DNA of 64,000 nucleotides from NCBI GenBank assembly GCA_045106195.1, contig JBGCEH010000024.1:248001-312000 (forward strand), given 5' to 3'. Made by a program: the position numbers and the translations under genes. How positions within the stretch are numbered: the first letter of the stretch is position 1; the number at the start of each line of letters is the position of its first letter. Source of the stretch: Granulosicoccus sp045106195 (lineage in GTDB: Bacteria; Pseudomonadota; Gammaproteobacteria; Granulosicoccales; Granulosicoccaceae). Below the pieces are notes generated by a model. It ran no database searches and was not told the origin of the DNA. It was given only the letters and a program-made list of their open reading frames with translations. Below are positions 27,683-36,018 of this stretch, one piece after another.

Positions 27683-27712
27683 AATATTGCCTACCCAAGA
27701 GCACAAATCAAC

Positions 27713-28081
27713 ATGCAAAGAAAACTTCTATTCGGTTGTTTGCTTGCCATCAGCCTGTTCCATTCAGCCTCTGCGACCGATGAGGATAAGACCTCTGCAA
27801 ACGGCCCGGAACGTTACCCTACAGCAGTAATTGCTGACTATGTGCTGGGTTGTATGGCCGCAAACGGCAACAGTTATGAGGCGCTGCATCAATGCTCCTG
27901 CAGCATTGACTACATCAGCGAACGCATTCCTTACAGTGATTATGAAATGATCGAAACTGTCATGCAGGTGCAAATGGATCGTGGACAGCGAGGAATTTTC
28001 TATCGCGATTCCAAATGGGCAAAGTCTCGGGTTGAGGCCCTGCAGAAAGTACAGGCAGAATCTACCCTGCGCTGCTTCTGA
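27713..28081 (+). CDS. Small secreted cysteine-containing protein
   Basis: A 122-aa protein with signal peptide ending in ASAT. The mature part has cysteines in LGCMAANG, in HQCSCSID and at the C-terminal end (RCF), which suggests disulfides or metal binding. I recall similar small proteins near quinoprotein genes, but cannot name a family. The start ATG follows an A-rich stretch without a strong ribosome site. It is convergent with the SoxYZ-like gene. Confidence 0.65.
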   Translation: MQRKLLFGCLLAISLFHSASATDEDKTSANGPERYPTAVIADYVLGCMAANGNSYEALHQCSCSIDYISERIPYSDYEMIETVMQVQMDRGQRGIFYRDSKWAKSRVEALQKVQAESTLRCF

Positions 28082-28092
28082 TCAGGTCCGGC

Positions 28093-28911
28093 TTATTCAG
28101 CTGTAACATTAGCTGAATGACTATAAATATTACCCTTGGAATCCCTGGCCTCAACTTCGAGGCTGGATGCCACACTATCCTGCCCAAAGGCAACACGGAC
28201 AACCGGGTTTTCGCTCATTGAAAAATTGGTTTCGACATTCAACACGTCGACACCATCAAGTTTTGCGGTGATTGTATTGACGAAGTATGCGGGTATGTAG
28301 TTTCGGGATACCTGGTCAAACTGCATGCCGGAGTTATTAGGGTGGCTGATCTTGATCACAGCTTCTGAAGAGGGGTACTCCTTTTCATCGTAGATTGCAT
28401 TTAACAGCAGCTTCATTTTCCCGGCCCTGGCCATCGCGGCTTCCATATCGGCAAGCGCAGGCGCTGAACAGCCGCCAGCCGCTTTCACAAAACGCTCTGA
28501 CATATGCAACTCGCCGTTGCCCAGCACACCCACAGCCCTGACGTGCGTGTACTCGTTAATTCGGATACGGGTCTCCAGAGTGTCCCAGAAACCTGCCTCC
28601 TCAGTAAATTTGAAAATTCCGGCCAATGGAACAGGGTTCATGTCGACGAAAAGGTAAACCTCTTTCAGTTGCCGGCCTTTATCCGTTGCCGTGACTACCA
28701 CGGGTACCGTGGCTGCATCATGGGCCCGTTTCGGCGTTTGCAGGCTGATCACGGTATCGCCAGTCACAATGGGGGAGTCACCAAAATAGCTCTGCTTGAG
28801 CGCTGGCCATCGATCGCTGTCCAATGCAAACGCCCCTGTTGAACCCGCTACGAGAAGCAGTGCAACAAAGCAACGGATGGCTGCAGTTACGTTAAAACGT
28901 CGTTTAGTCAT
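28093..28911 (-). CDS. Quinoprotein-associated SoxYZ-like fused carrier
   Basis: Periplasmic fusion of SoxY-like (first ~150 residues) and SoxZ-like (last ~100) domains, 272 aa, with signal ending in AFA. The carrier cysteine is in GGCSAP near residue 147, where SoxY has a GGCGG tail; here the arm is internal. Such fusions are recorded with PQQ dehydrogenases and the MBL-fold hydrolase. The start has GGGGATG ahead. With SoxCD in the same island a thiol-bound intermediate is likely, but its chemistry is not known. Confidence 0.85.
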   Translation of the reverse strand: MTKRRFNVTAAIRCFVALLLVAGSTGAFALDSDRWPALKQSYFGDSPIVTGDTVISLQTPKRAHDAATVPVVVTATDKGRQLKEVYLFVDMNPVPLAGIFKFTEEAGFWDTLETRIRINEYTHVRAVGVLGNGELHMSERFVKAAGGCSAPALADMEAAMARAGKMKLLLNAIYDEKEYPSSEAVIKISHPNNSGMQFDQVSRNYIPAYFVNTITAKLDGVDVLNVETNFSMSENPVVRVAFGQDSVASSLEVEARDSKGNIYSHSANVTAE

Positions 28912-29093
28912 GTCACATCCCCGATTGGCAATTACTCGTCAGTAGTTGACACCTTGATTGCGAATACACGACACTGGTGCCCGGTACTAGCCCGTCATTG
29001 TTGTGCTACTGCCATAAAAATGCAAGTCACAAGCCTTTTACCATCGGGCTCGTGCTCAACGATCTGCAGGGATATTGGTCAATTAATTCCTTA

Positions 29094-29603
29094 ATGAAGA
29101 CTCTGTCGCAGCTAATAACGGCAACGATTCTATGTTGCCTGGTACTGATTCTCAGTGTCCTCCATGCTCGGGAACGCTGGCCGGCAAACAACTACATCGA
29201 TGCGATGGCATCGGGACAATTTGACCGGGCACGCAGCTTTCTGATGCCAGAAGTCGACGCTGGGAACCCGCAGTTTCAGACATCATTGGCCAATCTTCAC
29301 TACCTGGGACTCGGTGGGAAAACGGATTTCAAGAAGGCCGCAGAGCTCTACCACAAGGCAGCCAGTGAGGGTTACGGAGCAGCACAGCTCAATCTCGGAC
29401 ACTTGTACAAACAGGGCCTGGGCGTACGAAAAAGTGCCGAACGCGCGTTCGGCTGGTACATCCACGCAAAAATCTCCGACAATCCCTGGGCAGATTATTA
29501 CCTGAGTCAACTATCTGTCGAACTCACACTCACGCCATTGCAGATGGCCACCCTGAAAGATCGCTGGCACAAGCTGGATGCACTGGCAAACGAGCCACTA
29601 TGA
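29094..29603 (+). CDS. Sel1-repeat exported protein
   Basis: 169-aa protein with a signal or anchor (ITATILCCLVLILSVLHA) and two to three Sel1 repeats (SLANLHYLGLGGKTDFKKAAELYHKAA, then LNLGHLYKQGLGV), quoted in parts. Sel1 repeats make helical scaffolds for protein contact. Its stop overlaps the next ATG (ATGA, 29600-29603), so it is the first gene of the coupled series leading to the ExbB-like gene. The start ATG 29094 is picked because it precedes the signal; no clear ribosome site is seen. Confidence 0.7.
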   Translation: MKTLSQLITATILCCLVLILSVLHARERWPANNYIDAMASGQFDRARSFLMPEVDAGNPQFQTSLANLHYLGLGGKTDFKKAAELYHKAASEGYGAAQLNLGHLYKQGLGVRKSAERAFGWYIHAKISDNPWADYYLSQLSVELTLTPLQMATLKDRWHKLDALANEPL

Positions 29604-30346
29604 CCGGCTCAGGGACGTCGAAACAACTGAATCGCACCACCGACAACGTTTCCACACTGGGCGCAGACAGCAGCGAATTTTATCCACAATTGTGGTTACT
29701 CCTGATCAGCCTTATGGCATTCGGTACCTATGTTGCGTGGGATCTGAATTTGTTTTCCCTGATTCTGGCATTGGACAAGAGCTATATGGCGTCACTGACA
29801 ATGACGCTCGTTTGTGTGATGTCCGTTCACTGCGGATGGCATATTCTGCATACATCACGACATACGCTCAGCGCTCAGCGCTGGCTCGAGAGCACGTCGA
29901 GGTCGAAAGTAACGCCTGCAATATCATCGATATTCCTGCAACGCTTCGTTGAGGATCTGTCCAGCGGACAATCAGACGGTGCAGAGGATGCTGACGCAAT
30001 TCTGGAGATTCACGCTGATGCCGTGCGTTCACCCGCGGAGCTGGGCTGGTTCTTTGTCGATCTTGCGGTGAGACTGGGTCTGCTGGGTACCATCATTGGC
30101 TTTATTCTGATCTTTGCCTCATTGGATAATATTGACATCGAGGGTGGAGATGATTTGAAAAATCTGCTCATCGCCATGAGTGGAGGAATGGGCACCGCTC
30201 TTTACACCACACTGACAGGACTCATCGGCGCCAGTCTTCTCAGTTTCCAATACCTGATTCTTGGCCGGCAATGTGAACACCTTGTCGCCCAACTGCTGCG
30301 CATTCGGCGACGCTTGCGACATGATGCTGCACTACTCCGCACGTGA
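29600..30346 (+). CDS. MotA/TolQ/ExbB-like proton channel protein
   Basis: Inner membrane protein of 248 aa. The two channel helices of the family are clear: RLGLLGTIIGFILIFASL near residue 165 and GGMGTALYTTLTGLIGA near 205, preceded by two N-terminal helices. Characterised members form a pentamer that uses the proton gradient to move a partner in the periplasm. The partner here is very likely the next gene, whose GTG start overlaps this stop (GTGA). It is outside the tolQRAB or exbBD setting. Confidence 0.8.
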   Translation: MTGSGTSKQLNRTTDNVSTLGADSSEFYPQLWLLLISLMAFGTYVAWDLNLFSLILALDKSYMASLTMTLVCVMSVHCGWHILHTSRHTLSAQRWLESTSRSKVTPAISSIFLQRFVEDLSSGQSDGAEDADAILEIHADAVRSPAELGWFFVDLAVRLGLLGTIIGFILIFASLDNIDIEGGDDLKNLLIAMSGGMGTALYTTLTGLIGASLLSFQYLILGRQCEHLVAQLLRIRRRLRHDAALLRT

Positions 30347-30957
30347 GCATTCGTCTGCGACGCAATTATCGCGGTGCTACTGTATCCGGCTCTGATCCGT
30401 TTACTGATCTTCTTTTCAACATTCTGCTCGGTTTCATTCTTTTGTTTTTTCTCGCGGTCCTGTTTATCAATCCCGCTGAAGATACCGGCAAAGTTGATAT
30501 TGATGCGCAATACATCATCACGGTAAGCTGGCCGGATGGCAGCCCTGATGACATCGACACCTGGGTAAGAGACCCTAACGGCAACACCGTGTGGTTCAGA
30601 AACAGAGGTAGCAATCTTGTTCACCTCGACCGTGATGATCGAGGGTCACTCAATGACACGCTGACTATTGGGGGTGAGGAAGTATTAAATCCCTTGAATC
30701 AGGAAATCGCGGCTATCAGGGGCGTAGTCCCGGGCGAATACATCGTCAATCTGCACTACTATGAAAGTACAACGTCTAACTCGGTACCGGTGTCGGTCAA
30801 GGTATCTAAAGTCAACCCTGTGTATACTGTCGCCTACTATGGGATTACTACCCTTGAGTCCAAAGGAGAAGAAAAAACAGCAGTACGATTCAGTGTTAGC
30901 TCTGAGGGTGACATCGTCGACATCAACCAACTGCCAACGCGATTGGTACCTCGGTAA
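30343..30957 (+). CDS. ExbD/TolR-like membrane anchor with DUF2135-like periplasmic domain
   Basis: 204 aa with a single N-terminal helix (DPFTDLLFNILLGFILLFF) of ExbD/TolR/MotB type, including the conserved Asp before the hydrophobic run. The periplasmic part is unusual. It starts as IITVSWPDGSPDDIDTWV and runs through LDRDDRG and VPGEYIVNLHYY, a pattern resembling the DUF2135 fold often found with von Willebrand A proteins, rather than the normal ExbD domain. Starts at GTG 30343. A transmission part between the ExbB-like channel and the vWA proteins of the mxa set is a reasonable guess. Confidence 0.65.
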   Translation: MSIRLRRNYRGATVSGSDPFTDLLFNILLGFILLFFLAVLFINPAEDTGKVDIDAQYIITVSWPDGSPDDIDTWVRDPNGNTVWFRNRGSNLVHLDRDDRGSLNDTLTIGGEEVLNPLNQEIAAIRGVVPGEYIVNLHYYESTTSNSVPVSVKVSKVNPVYTVAYYGITTLESKGEEKTAVRFSVSSEGDIVDINQLPTRLVPR

Positions 30958-31123
30958 TTATTAAGAGCTATGTATAGTCACTTCAAATCCATCTTGTCTC
31001 TGTGCGAACATACCGGGACACTTCACCAGTGTCGCACTGGAACATTCCAGAATCCGGGGAGATAGGCAAATTTCCACACTAGACGTCAATGCACTGATCC
31101 TTGCCTACATCGCTATCGCCGTA

Positions 31124-31570
31124 TTGCTACTGGGCCTCAACCTGCACTCGACATGGCACTGGAGTATAAAAACACTTTGTAACGTCGTGGTCGTGGGATT
31201 TTTCTGGGTGGTCTATAGCTCCTGGCCAGGTATTCAGGGCTGGCCAACAGAACGCGACCTGCCAGAGCAGTTCTTTCTACACGCAGTCAACATCGATGAA
31301 CCGCAAAACATCTACCTCTGGGGAACGGAATTTACGCAGGGTCTTGGCCAGACAAAGCCACGTGCCTATCGCCTGCCTTATACGCCGGCATTACACGACA
31401 AGGTAGATAAGGCAACGCGCAAGCTGCGCAAAGGGCTGCCAGTTATCGGCCAGATCGCACCTACCGCCGGAGCATCAGCCGAATTATCCAATCTTGAACA
31501 AACACAAATCAGCGACTCCAACATCGAGTTTATCGATGCACCGCAGTCGCTTATACCAGGTAAAAACTAA
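31124..31570 (+). CDS. Small membrane protein of unknown function ahead of moxR
   Basis: I do not recognise it. The TTG at 31124 is the only standard start, but it cuts into a hydrophobic helix: the same frame continues upstream as NALILAYIAIAV and beyond. A GGGGAG at 31056-31061 sits eight bases before an in-frame ATT at 31070, so the true start may be ATT. A second helix (NVVVVGFFWVVYS) follows, then a soluble part with IYLWGTE and RAYRLPYTPALHD. It lies between the ExbD-like gene and moxR and is likely part of the same set. Confidence 0.55.
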   Translation: MLLGLNLHSTWHWSIKTLCNVVVVGFFWVVYSSWPGIQGWPTERDLPEQFFLHAVNIDEPQNIYLWGTEFTQGLGQTKPRAYRLPYTPALHDKVDKATRKLRKGLPVIGQIAPTAGASAELSNLEQTQISDSNIEFIDAPQSLIPGKN

Positions 31571-31633
31571 TCGTTAATATGACCATCATTTTACGTACGT
31601 GGAGCATCGCATCTGACAGCGGGAAAACCGATA

Positions 31634-32656
31634 GTGTTTACTGAAACCCAGCATGCCGATTGGCGTTCCAAAGCATTGGCAATGGAAGCGACCATCGGCA
31701 AAACTGTCATCGGTCAAAATGATGTCATAAGATTGATCAACGTCTCACTTTTTGCCCGCGGCCATGTATTGCTCGAAGGTGATGTAGGTGTCGGCAAGAC
31801 CACGGTGCTAAGAGCATTCTCACGATGTGTGGGTGGCGACTTCGAGCGCATAGAAGGCACTATCGACCTCATGCCAAACGATCTCGTCTATCACACCTAT
31901 GTCAACGCCGACGGCCAACCGAGAATCGATCCCGGCCCCCTGCTTCGGCATGGTGAAGGGCTTGCCACGTTCTTCTTTAACGAGATAAATCGCGCACGTC
32001 CTCAGGTGCAATCGTTGTTGCTGAGAGCGATGGCTGAGCGCACCGTATCTGCGTTTAACAAGCAATATCAATTCCCGCATCTAACGGTGTTCGCCGACAG
32101 AAACAAGGTTGAAAAGGAAGAGACCTTTGAACTCTCGGCTGCCGCTAGAGACCGCTTCATGTTCGAGTTGAACATGGGTACACCTGAAGATCCCGAGGTC
32201 CGTCGTCGGCTACTCATTGATACGATCTATCACGATGCTGACACCTTGATAGACACATTGAATGAAGGCATCTGCAATGCGTACGAGTTGAACGCAGTAG
32301 CTGCAGAAATTCAAGGGTTTGTCAATACCAGTAGCGCCATTGAGCAGTACCTGCTGGACTTGTGGCGAGCAACATCCAAGCCTGCCGATTTTGGCGTTGT
32401 TATTGATGGCATCGATATCGAACGCCTGGTACTGGCAGGGGCCAGTCCTCGCGGTATGAGTGCGTTGGCACGCGCGGCACGCGTAGTGGCCTGGCTGCAC
32501 GATAGAGACTATGTCATACCCGAAGATGTTCATGCCGTCCTGCCGTCAGCACTGGGCCATCGTGTGTTCTTCTCACCTATCTATGAACTTCGTCGAAGCG
32601 AGATTGCACCTGCTTTTATCAAACAACTCATGGACCGTGTTGCATCACCACGGTGA
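31634..32656 (+). CDS. moxR: MoxR-type AAA+ ATPase
   Basis: MoxR family ATPase (340 aa, GTG start), a chaperone that in methylotrophs is needed to make active methanol dehydrogenase. Walker A is GDVGVGKTT near residue 55. The Walker B region reads TFFFNEINRARPQVQ, with Asn where most MoxR proteins have Asp; the catalytic Glu is kept. Sensor 1 and 2 regions follow (RDRFMFEL; GASPRGMSALARAA). Its stop overlaps the GTG of mxaS. In other genomes the same slot is called mxaR. Confidence 0.9.
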   Translation: MFTETQHADWRSKALAMEATIGKTVIGQNDVIRLINVSLFARGHVLLEGDVGVGKTTVLRAFSRCVGGDFERIEGTIDLMPNDLVYHTYVNADGQPRIDPGPLLRHGEGLATFFFNEINRARPQVQSLLLRAMAERTVSAFNKQYQFPHLTVFADRNKVEKEETFELSAAARDRFMFELNMGTPEDPEVRRRLLIDTIYHDADTLIDTLNEGICNAYELNAVAAEIQGFVNTSSAIEQYLLDLWRATSKPADFGVVIDGIDIERLVLAGASPRGMSALARAARVVAWLHDRDYVIPEDVHAVLPSALGHRVFFSPIYELRRSEIAPAFIKQLMDRVASPR

Positions 32657-33525
32657 ATCTCACTAGCGAAGAATTTGTCTATCGACTGCCCGTAAGCTCG
32701 TCGGGCACCCGACCTGGCGCTCATCGTGGGCTCAGCCGTGGCTCGGGCATGAATTTCGCGGCGCACGCCAGACTGTTTGATGTGCCTGATCCGAGGCGAC
32801 TGGATCTTCGTGCCAGCATCAACGATGTGCGTGGCGACTGGCTGGTACGCACCTATCTGCAACCTGCCTCTATCAACGTTCATGTGCTGCTCGACATGTC
32901 AGCATCAATGCACTTCGGCCAACCGGGTAAGTTACAGGTGGCTGCCGACTTTCTTAACAGTCTTGGCATCAGTGCGCATTCTTATGGCGACGCAATCAGC
33001 TTGTTGCCTTTCGACGATAACTTTCGAGAAGATCTGTACCAACCGCCACGACGCGGCCGGGCGATCGGCGCTCACATGGCAAAGACCATACAGCATGCGA
33101 AACTGACACCTCCCCTGAAGACGTCCGGCAATTCGCAAGCCGCTCTTGAAGAGGCAGTAACCCGTATAGAAGGACAAGCGGGTATTGTATTCCTGCTCAG
33201 CGATTATCATTGGGCGCTAGAGAACATCGAGCCCTTGCTGGACAAGCTAGCCAATGCCACTCTGGTACCCATCATCATCTGGGATCAGGCTGAGGTAAAA
33301 CCACCTGATGCCGGTCAACTATTGTTTGCCCGAGACCTTAAAAATGGTCACCGGCGTCAACTCTGGATCAGCGAGCCCAAGCGTGAGCAATGGCTTGCTA
33401 ACGTGCAAGCACAACGCCAGCGACTCGCCGATCTGTTTGCCAGACACAACAGCTCACCCTTTTTTGTTGAAAGTGGTTTCAATCCGGAACAACTATCCCG
33501 TTACTTCACGGAGCACGTATCGTGA
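32653..33525 (+). CDS. mxaS: MxaS-like DUF58 protein
   Basis: DUF58 protein of 290 aa, the constant partner of MoxR ATPases. It has a von Willebrand A-like metal site LLDMSASM near residue 81 and no membrane segment, so it is probably cytosolic and bound to MoxR. GTG start inside the moxR stop. In Methylobacterium mxaS mutants lack active methanol dehydrogenase; that is family knowledge. Confidence 0.85.
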   Translation: MNLTSEEFVYRLPVSSSGTRPGAHRGLSRGSGMNFAAHARLFDVPDPRRLDLRASINDVRGDWLVRTYLQPASINVHVLLDMSASMHFGQPGKLQVAADFLNSLGISAHSYGDAISLLPFDDNFREDLYQPPRRGRAIGAHMAKTIQHAKLTPPLKTSGNSQAALEEAVTRIEGQAGIVFLLSDYHWALENIEPLLDKLANATLVPIIIWDQAEVKPPDAGQLLFARDLKNGHRRQLWISEPKREQWLANVQAQRQRLADLFARHNSSPFFVESGFNPEQLSRYFTEHVS

Positions 33526-34433
33526 ATGCTATTTCAGGAATTTTTCTGGTGCTCAGCCTGTGCCTGACGGCAACGGTTGCGCGGGCAGATGTCGGCGAGC
33601 TGTTCGTCAGCAATCCTCCCCGTGCATTCGGGTATGCCGTTGGCGACATCCTTGAGCAAACCATTGGCCTCAAAGAAGGTGAAACCACACACACTGTTCA
33701 AGAACTTCCTGATACACAACGCGAAGGGCGCTGGATAACACGACATAGCATTGAGCTACAGCCCAACGGGCAAAAGCTGACGATACGCTATCAGATAGTT
33801 AACTCACCACCTGATGTTCGCTTTGTGTCACTGCCTGCGCTTACCCTGAACACTGATCAAGGTCGCAGTATCGACATACCGGAGTGGTCATTCAGCATCG
33901 CGCCACTGACACCGACATTACCCTCCAGTGAAAACCCGCTGCCAGTGATGCAGGCTGACTGGAAACCGGAAGCACCCTCGTCAACGAAACTCTGGCGTAA
34001 TATTAAAACACTATCAGCGACCCTGTTATTATCATTTCTACTGTGGTTTGCCTGGTGGGTAGTTCGCGGCATGCGAGAAGCTGGCACATTGCCCTTTGCG
34101 CATGCCTACCGTAAGATTCGCCGGCATACGCCGAACACTACGGATGGAGACGCATCAACATGGCTGGCACTACATCGAGCGTTCGATCAGATGGGAGGAC
34201 GCAGTATCAATGGTGGCTCCATTGATACACTGCTGCAAACTGCCAAATGGCTTGAACCTTTCGAATCGGATATTCGCGCTTTCTACAGGCTGTCATCCGA
34301 ACGCTTTTTCGCCAACGAGAACACAGAAACCTCGTTTGATCTACAAGGGTTATCGAAGCGCTTGTACAAGGCTGAAAAACGACATACCAACACACTACCC
34401 AAACGCTCCCTGACAACCCAAGAGATGTCATGA
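33522..34433 (+). CDS. mxaA: MxaA-like protein
   Basis: 303-aa protein with a cleavable signal ending in ARA, a periplasmic beta-rich part, one membrane helix near residues 165-185 (ATLLLSFLLWFAWWVV) and a cytoplasmic tail. This layout and position fit MxaA, needed in known methylotrophs for calcium insertion or maturation of the dehydrogenase. Starts at GTG overlapping the mxaS stop and ends overlapping mxaC. Confidence 0.8.
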   Translation: MNAISGIFLVLSLCLTATVARADVGELFVSNPPRAFGYAVGDILEQTIGLKEGETTHTVQELPDTQREGRWITRHSIELQPNGQKLTIRYQIVNSPPDVRFVSLPALTLNTDQGRSIDIPEWSFSIAPLTPTLPSSENPLPVMQADWKPEAPSSTKLWRNIKTLSATLLLSFLLWFAWWVVRGMREAGTLPFAHAYRKIRRHTPNTTDGDASTWLALHRAFDQMGGRSINGGSIDTLLQTAKWLEPFESDIRAFYRLSSERFFANENTETSFDLQGLSKRLYKAEKRHTNTLPKRSLTTQEMS

Positions 34434-35440
34434 GTTTGCCGGATTTTCTACTCCTGGATTTCACGACACCCTGGGTATTGGTGATACTCCCTCTGGCCTT
34501 ACTTCCTTTGTTGGAGCGACAAAGCGACAACATTGGCATGCCCTCTTTGGCATGGCTCCCGCCAGACACACTCGGTCCCATTCTGCGACGTGTCCTGTCT
34601 TTGCTATCTGTAATTTGCCTGGCAGCTTTAATCGTTGCATTGGCGGGACCGGGTAGCTCCCGGGCTGACGTTGAAAAAATCGGGCGTGGTGCCGAACTAT
34701 CCATTCTCATGGACAGAAGTGCGAGCATGGATGCAGCAGTGCGACGCCACCAGATGAAACCTGGTGAACAACCCGGACCCGCAATCCCCAAGAGTCAAGT
34801 GGTGCGGCAAGCCCTGTCATGGCTGGTTGAAACACGCCCCGATAATCGCTACGCCCTGACCCTGTTCAATGTGTCCCCCATTCCGGTCGCTCCTTTCAGC
34901 GATGATGAGAATCTGATTCTGGCAGGACTCGAAGCAAGCGGCGTCGGCAGAGGTCCTAACAAGACCAACATGGGCCTTGCCCTGATATCAGCTATAAAAC
35001 GATTCGATGGCCGCAGCTATACCGGTAGCCGCGCGATCTTGCTGGTCTCTGACGGTGGAGCCAGACTGGATGAGGAGACCCGTACTCTGATCAGTGATGG
35101 TCTGCGTCGAAATAATATCAATTTGTACTTCATCTACATTCAAAGTAGCAAGAACAGTCCGGATCTTGAAACGGTAGGCCCCGATGCCGAAGAGTTAGTC
35201 GAGGAAATAGCGTTGCACGTATTTTTCCAACAGCTCGACACCAGTTATCGCGTGTTTCAGGCCAACGATCCAGAATCGATGAAAGAAGCTGTGCTGGAAA
35301 TAGATCAACAGCAGAACCTGCCATTGGTTTATCTGGAGCCGATACCTCGAGTAGACTTCACTCGTTGGTTCTATTTCGTGGCCATTGCAGGGTGTCTGGT
35401 CGTGGCCGTACTCTCAACACTAAGGATTCACACGTTGTGA
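34430..35440 (+). CDS. mxaC: MxaC-like vWA membrane protein
   Basis: 336 aa. N-terminal helices (WVLVILPLALLPLLE; LSVICLAALIVALAG), then a von Willebrand A domain whose MIDAS motif is LMDRSASM near residue 95, then a C-terminal membrane helix. It fits MxaC and Bat-type proteins, which work with MoxR. ATG start overlaps the mxaA stop. Confidence 0.82.
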   Translation: MSLPDFLLLDFTTPWVLVILPLALLPLLERQSDNIGMPSLAWLPPDTLGPILRRVLSLLSVICLAALIVALAGPGSSRADVEKIGRGAELSILMDRSASMDAAVRRHQMKPGEQPGPAIPKSQVVRQALSWLVETRPDNRYALTLFNVSPIPVAPFSDDENLILAGLEASGVGRGPNKTNMGLALISAIKRFDGRSYTGSRAILLVSDGGARLDEETRTLISDGLRRNNINLYFIYIQSSKNSPDLETVGPDAEELVEEIALHVFFQQLDTSYRVFQANDPESMKEAVLEIDQQQNLPLVYLEPIPRVDFTRWFYFVAIAGCLVVAVLSTLRIHTL

Positions 35441-36018
35441 TCAAACGTCGTAGTGCCCATCTTTTTTTTGCATTGCTCAGCGCAGGCCTCGCCAGCGCTA
35501 TTGCGGTACAGGCATTCAAGATACACCAGAATAACCAGCTCTCCACCGTGCTGGCCTCGGTGCCGGATTCTCTAGAGTCCCTGGACACGGTCGATAACAC
35601 TGCCCCCATGCATGGGCATCCGTCCATGCAACTGTCTTTGGCCAGTGCTTTGGCACAGGGTGGGAATCTTGAGGATGCCGAGCGAATCCTCAACACCTTG
35701 ATCGGTGATACGAGTGATACGAGTGATACACAGTTGAATACCGGCGCGCTGTTCAACCTTGCCAACGCCTATCTGCGACAAGTACTCGCCACCGGCAGTG
35801 AAACAACCAGTCAGACACTCCCCATGGTCGAACTGGCCAAGCAGAGATATCGGGATTTGCTCAGCAATGCACCTGAACATTGGCAGGCGCGTTATAACCT
35901 TGAACGCGCATTGCGACTTGCACCTGAAGGCAGCGACAGAATTGACGACGGTCGTATCGAACCTATCAAAAGTGTTGACGTGATCGTACCCGGATTCGAA
36001 AAAAAGGATCTGCCGTGA
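35437..36018 (+). CDS. mxaK: MxaK-like protein
   Basis: 193 aa from GTG 35437, which overlaps the mxaC stop; the open frame runs further upstream but only as a shadow of mxaC. One N-terminal helix and TPR-like helices (NLEDAERILNTLI; FNLANAYLRQVL). It carries a short acidic DTSDTSDT tract from a 9-bp DNA repeat. Identity comes mainly from position between mxaC and mxaL. Confidence 0.75.
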   Translation: MIKRRSAHLFFALLSAGLASAIAVQAFKIHQNNQLSTVLASVPDSLESLDTVDNTAPMHGHPSMQLSLASALAQGGNLEDAERILNTLIGDTSDTSDTQLNTGALFNLANAYLRQVLATGSETTSQTLPMVELAKQRYRDLLSNAPEHWQARYNLERALRLAPEGSDRIDDGRIEPIKSVDVIVPGFEKKDLP

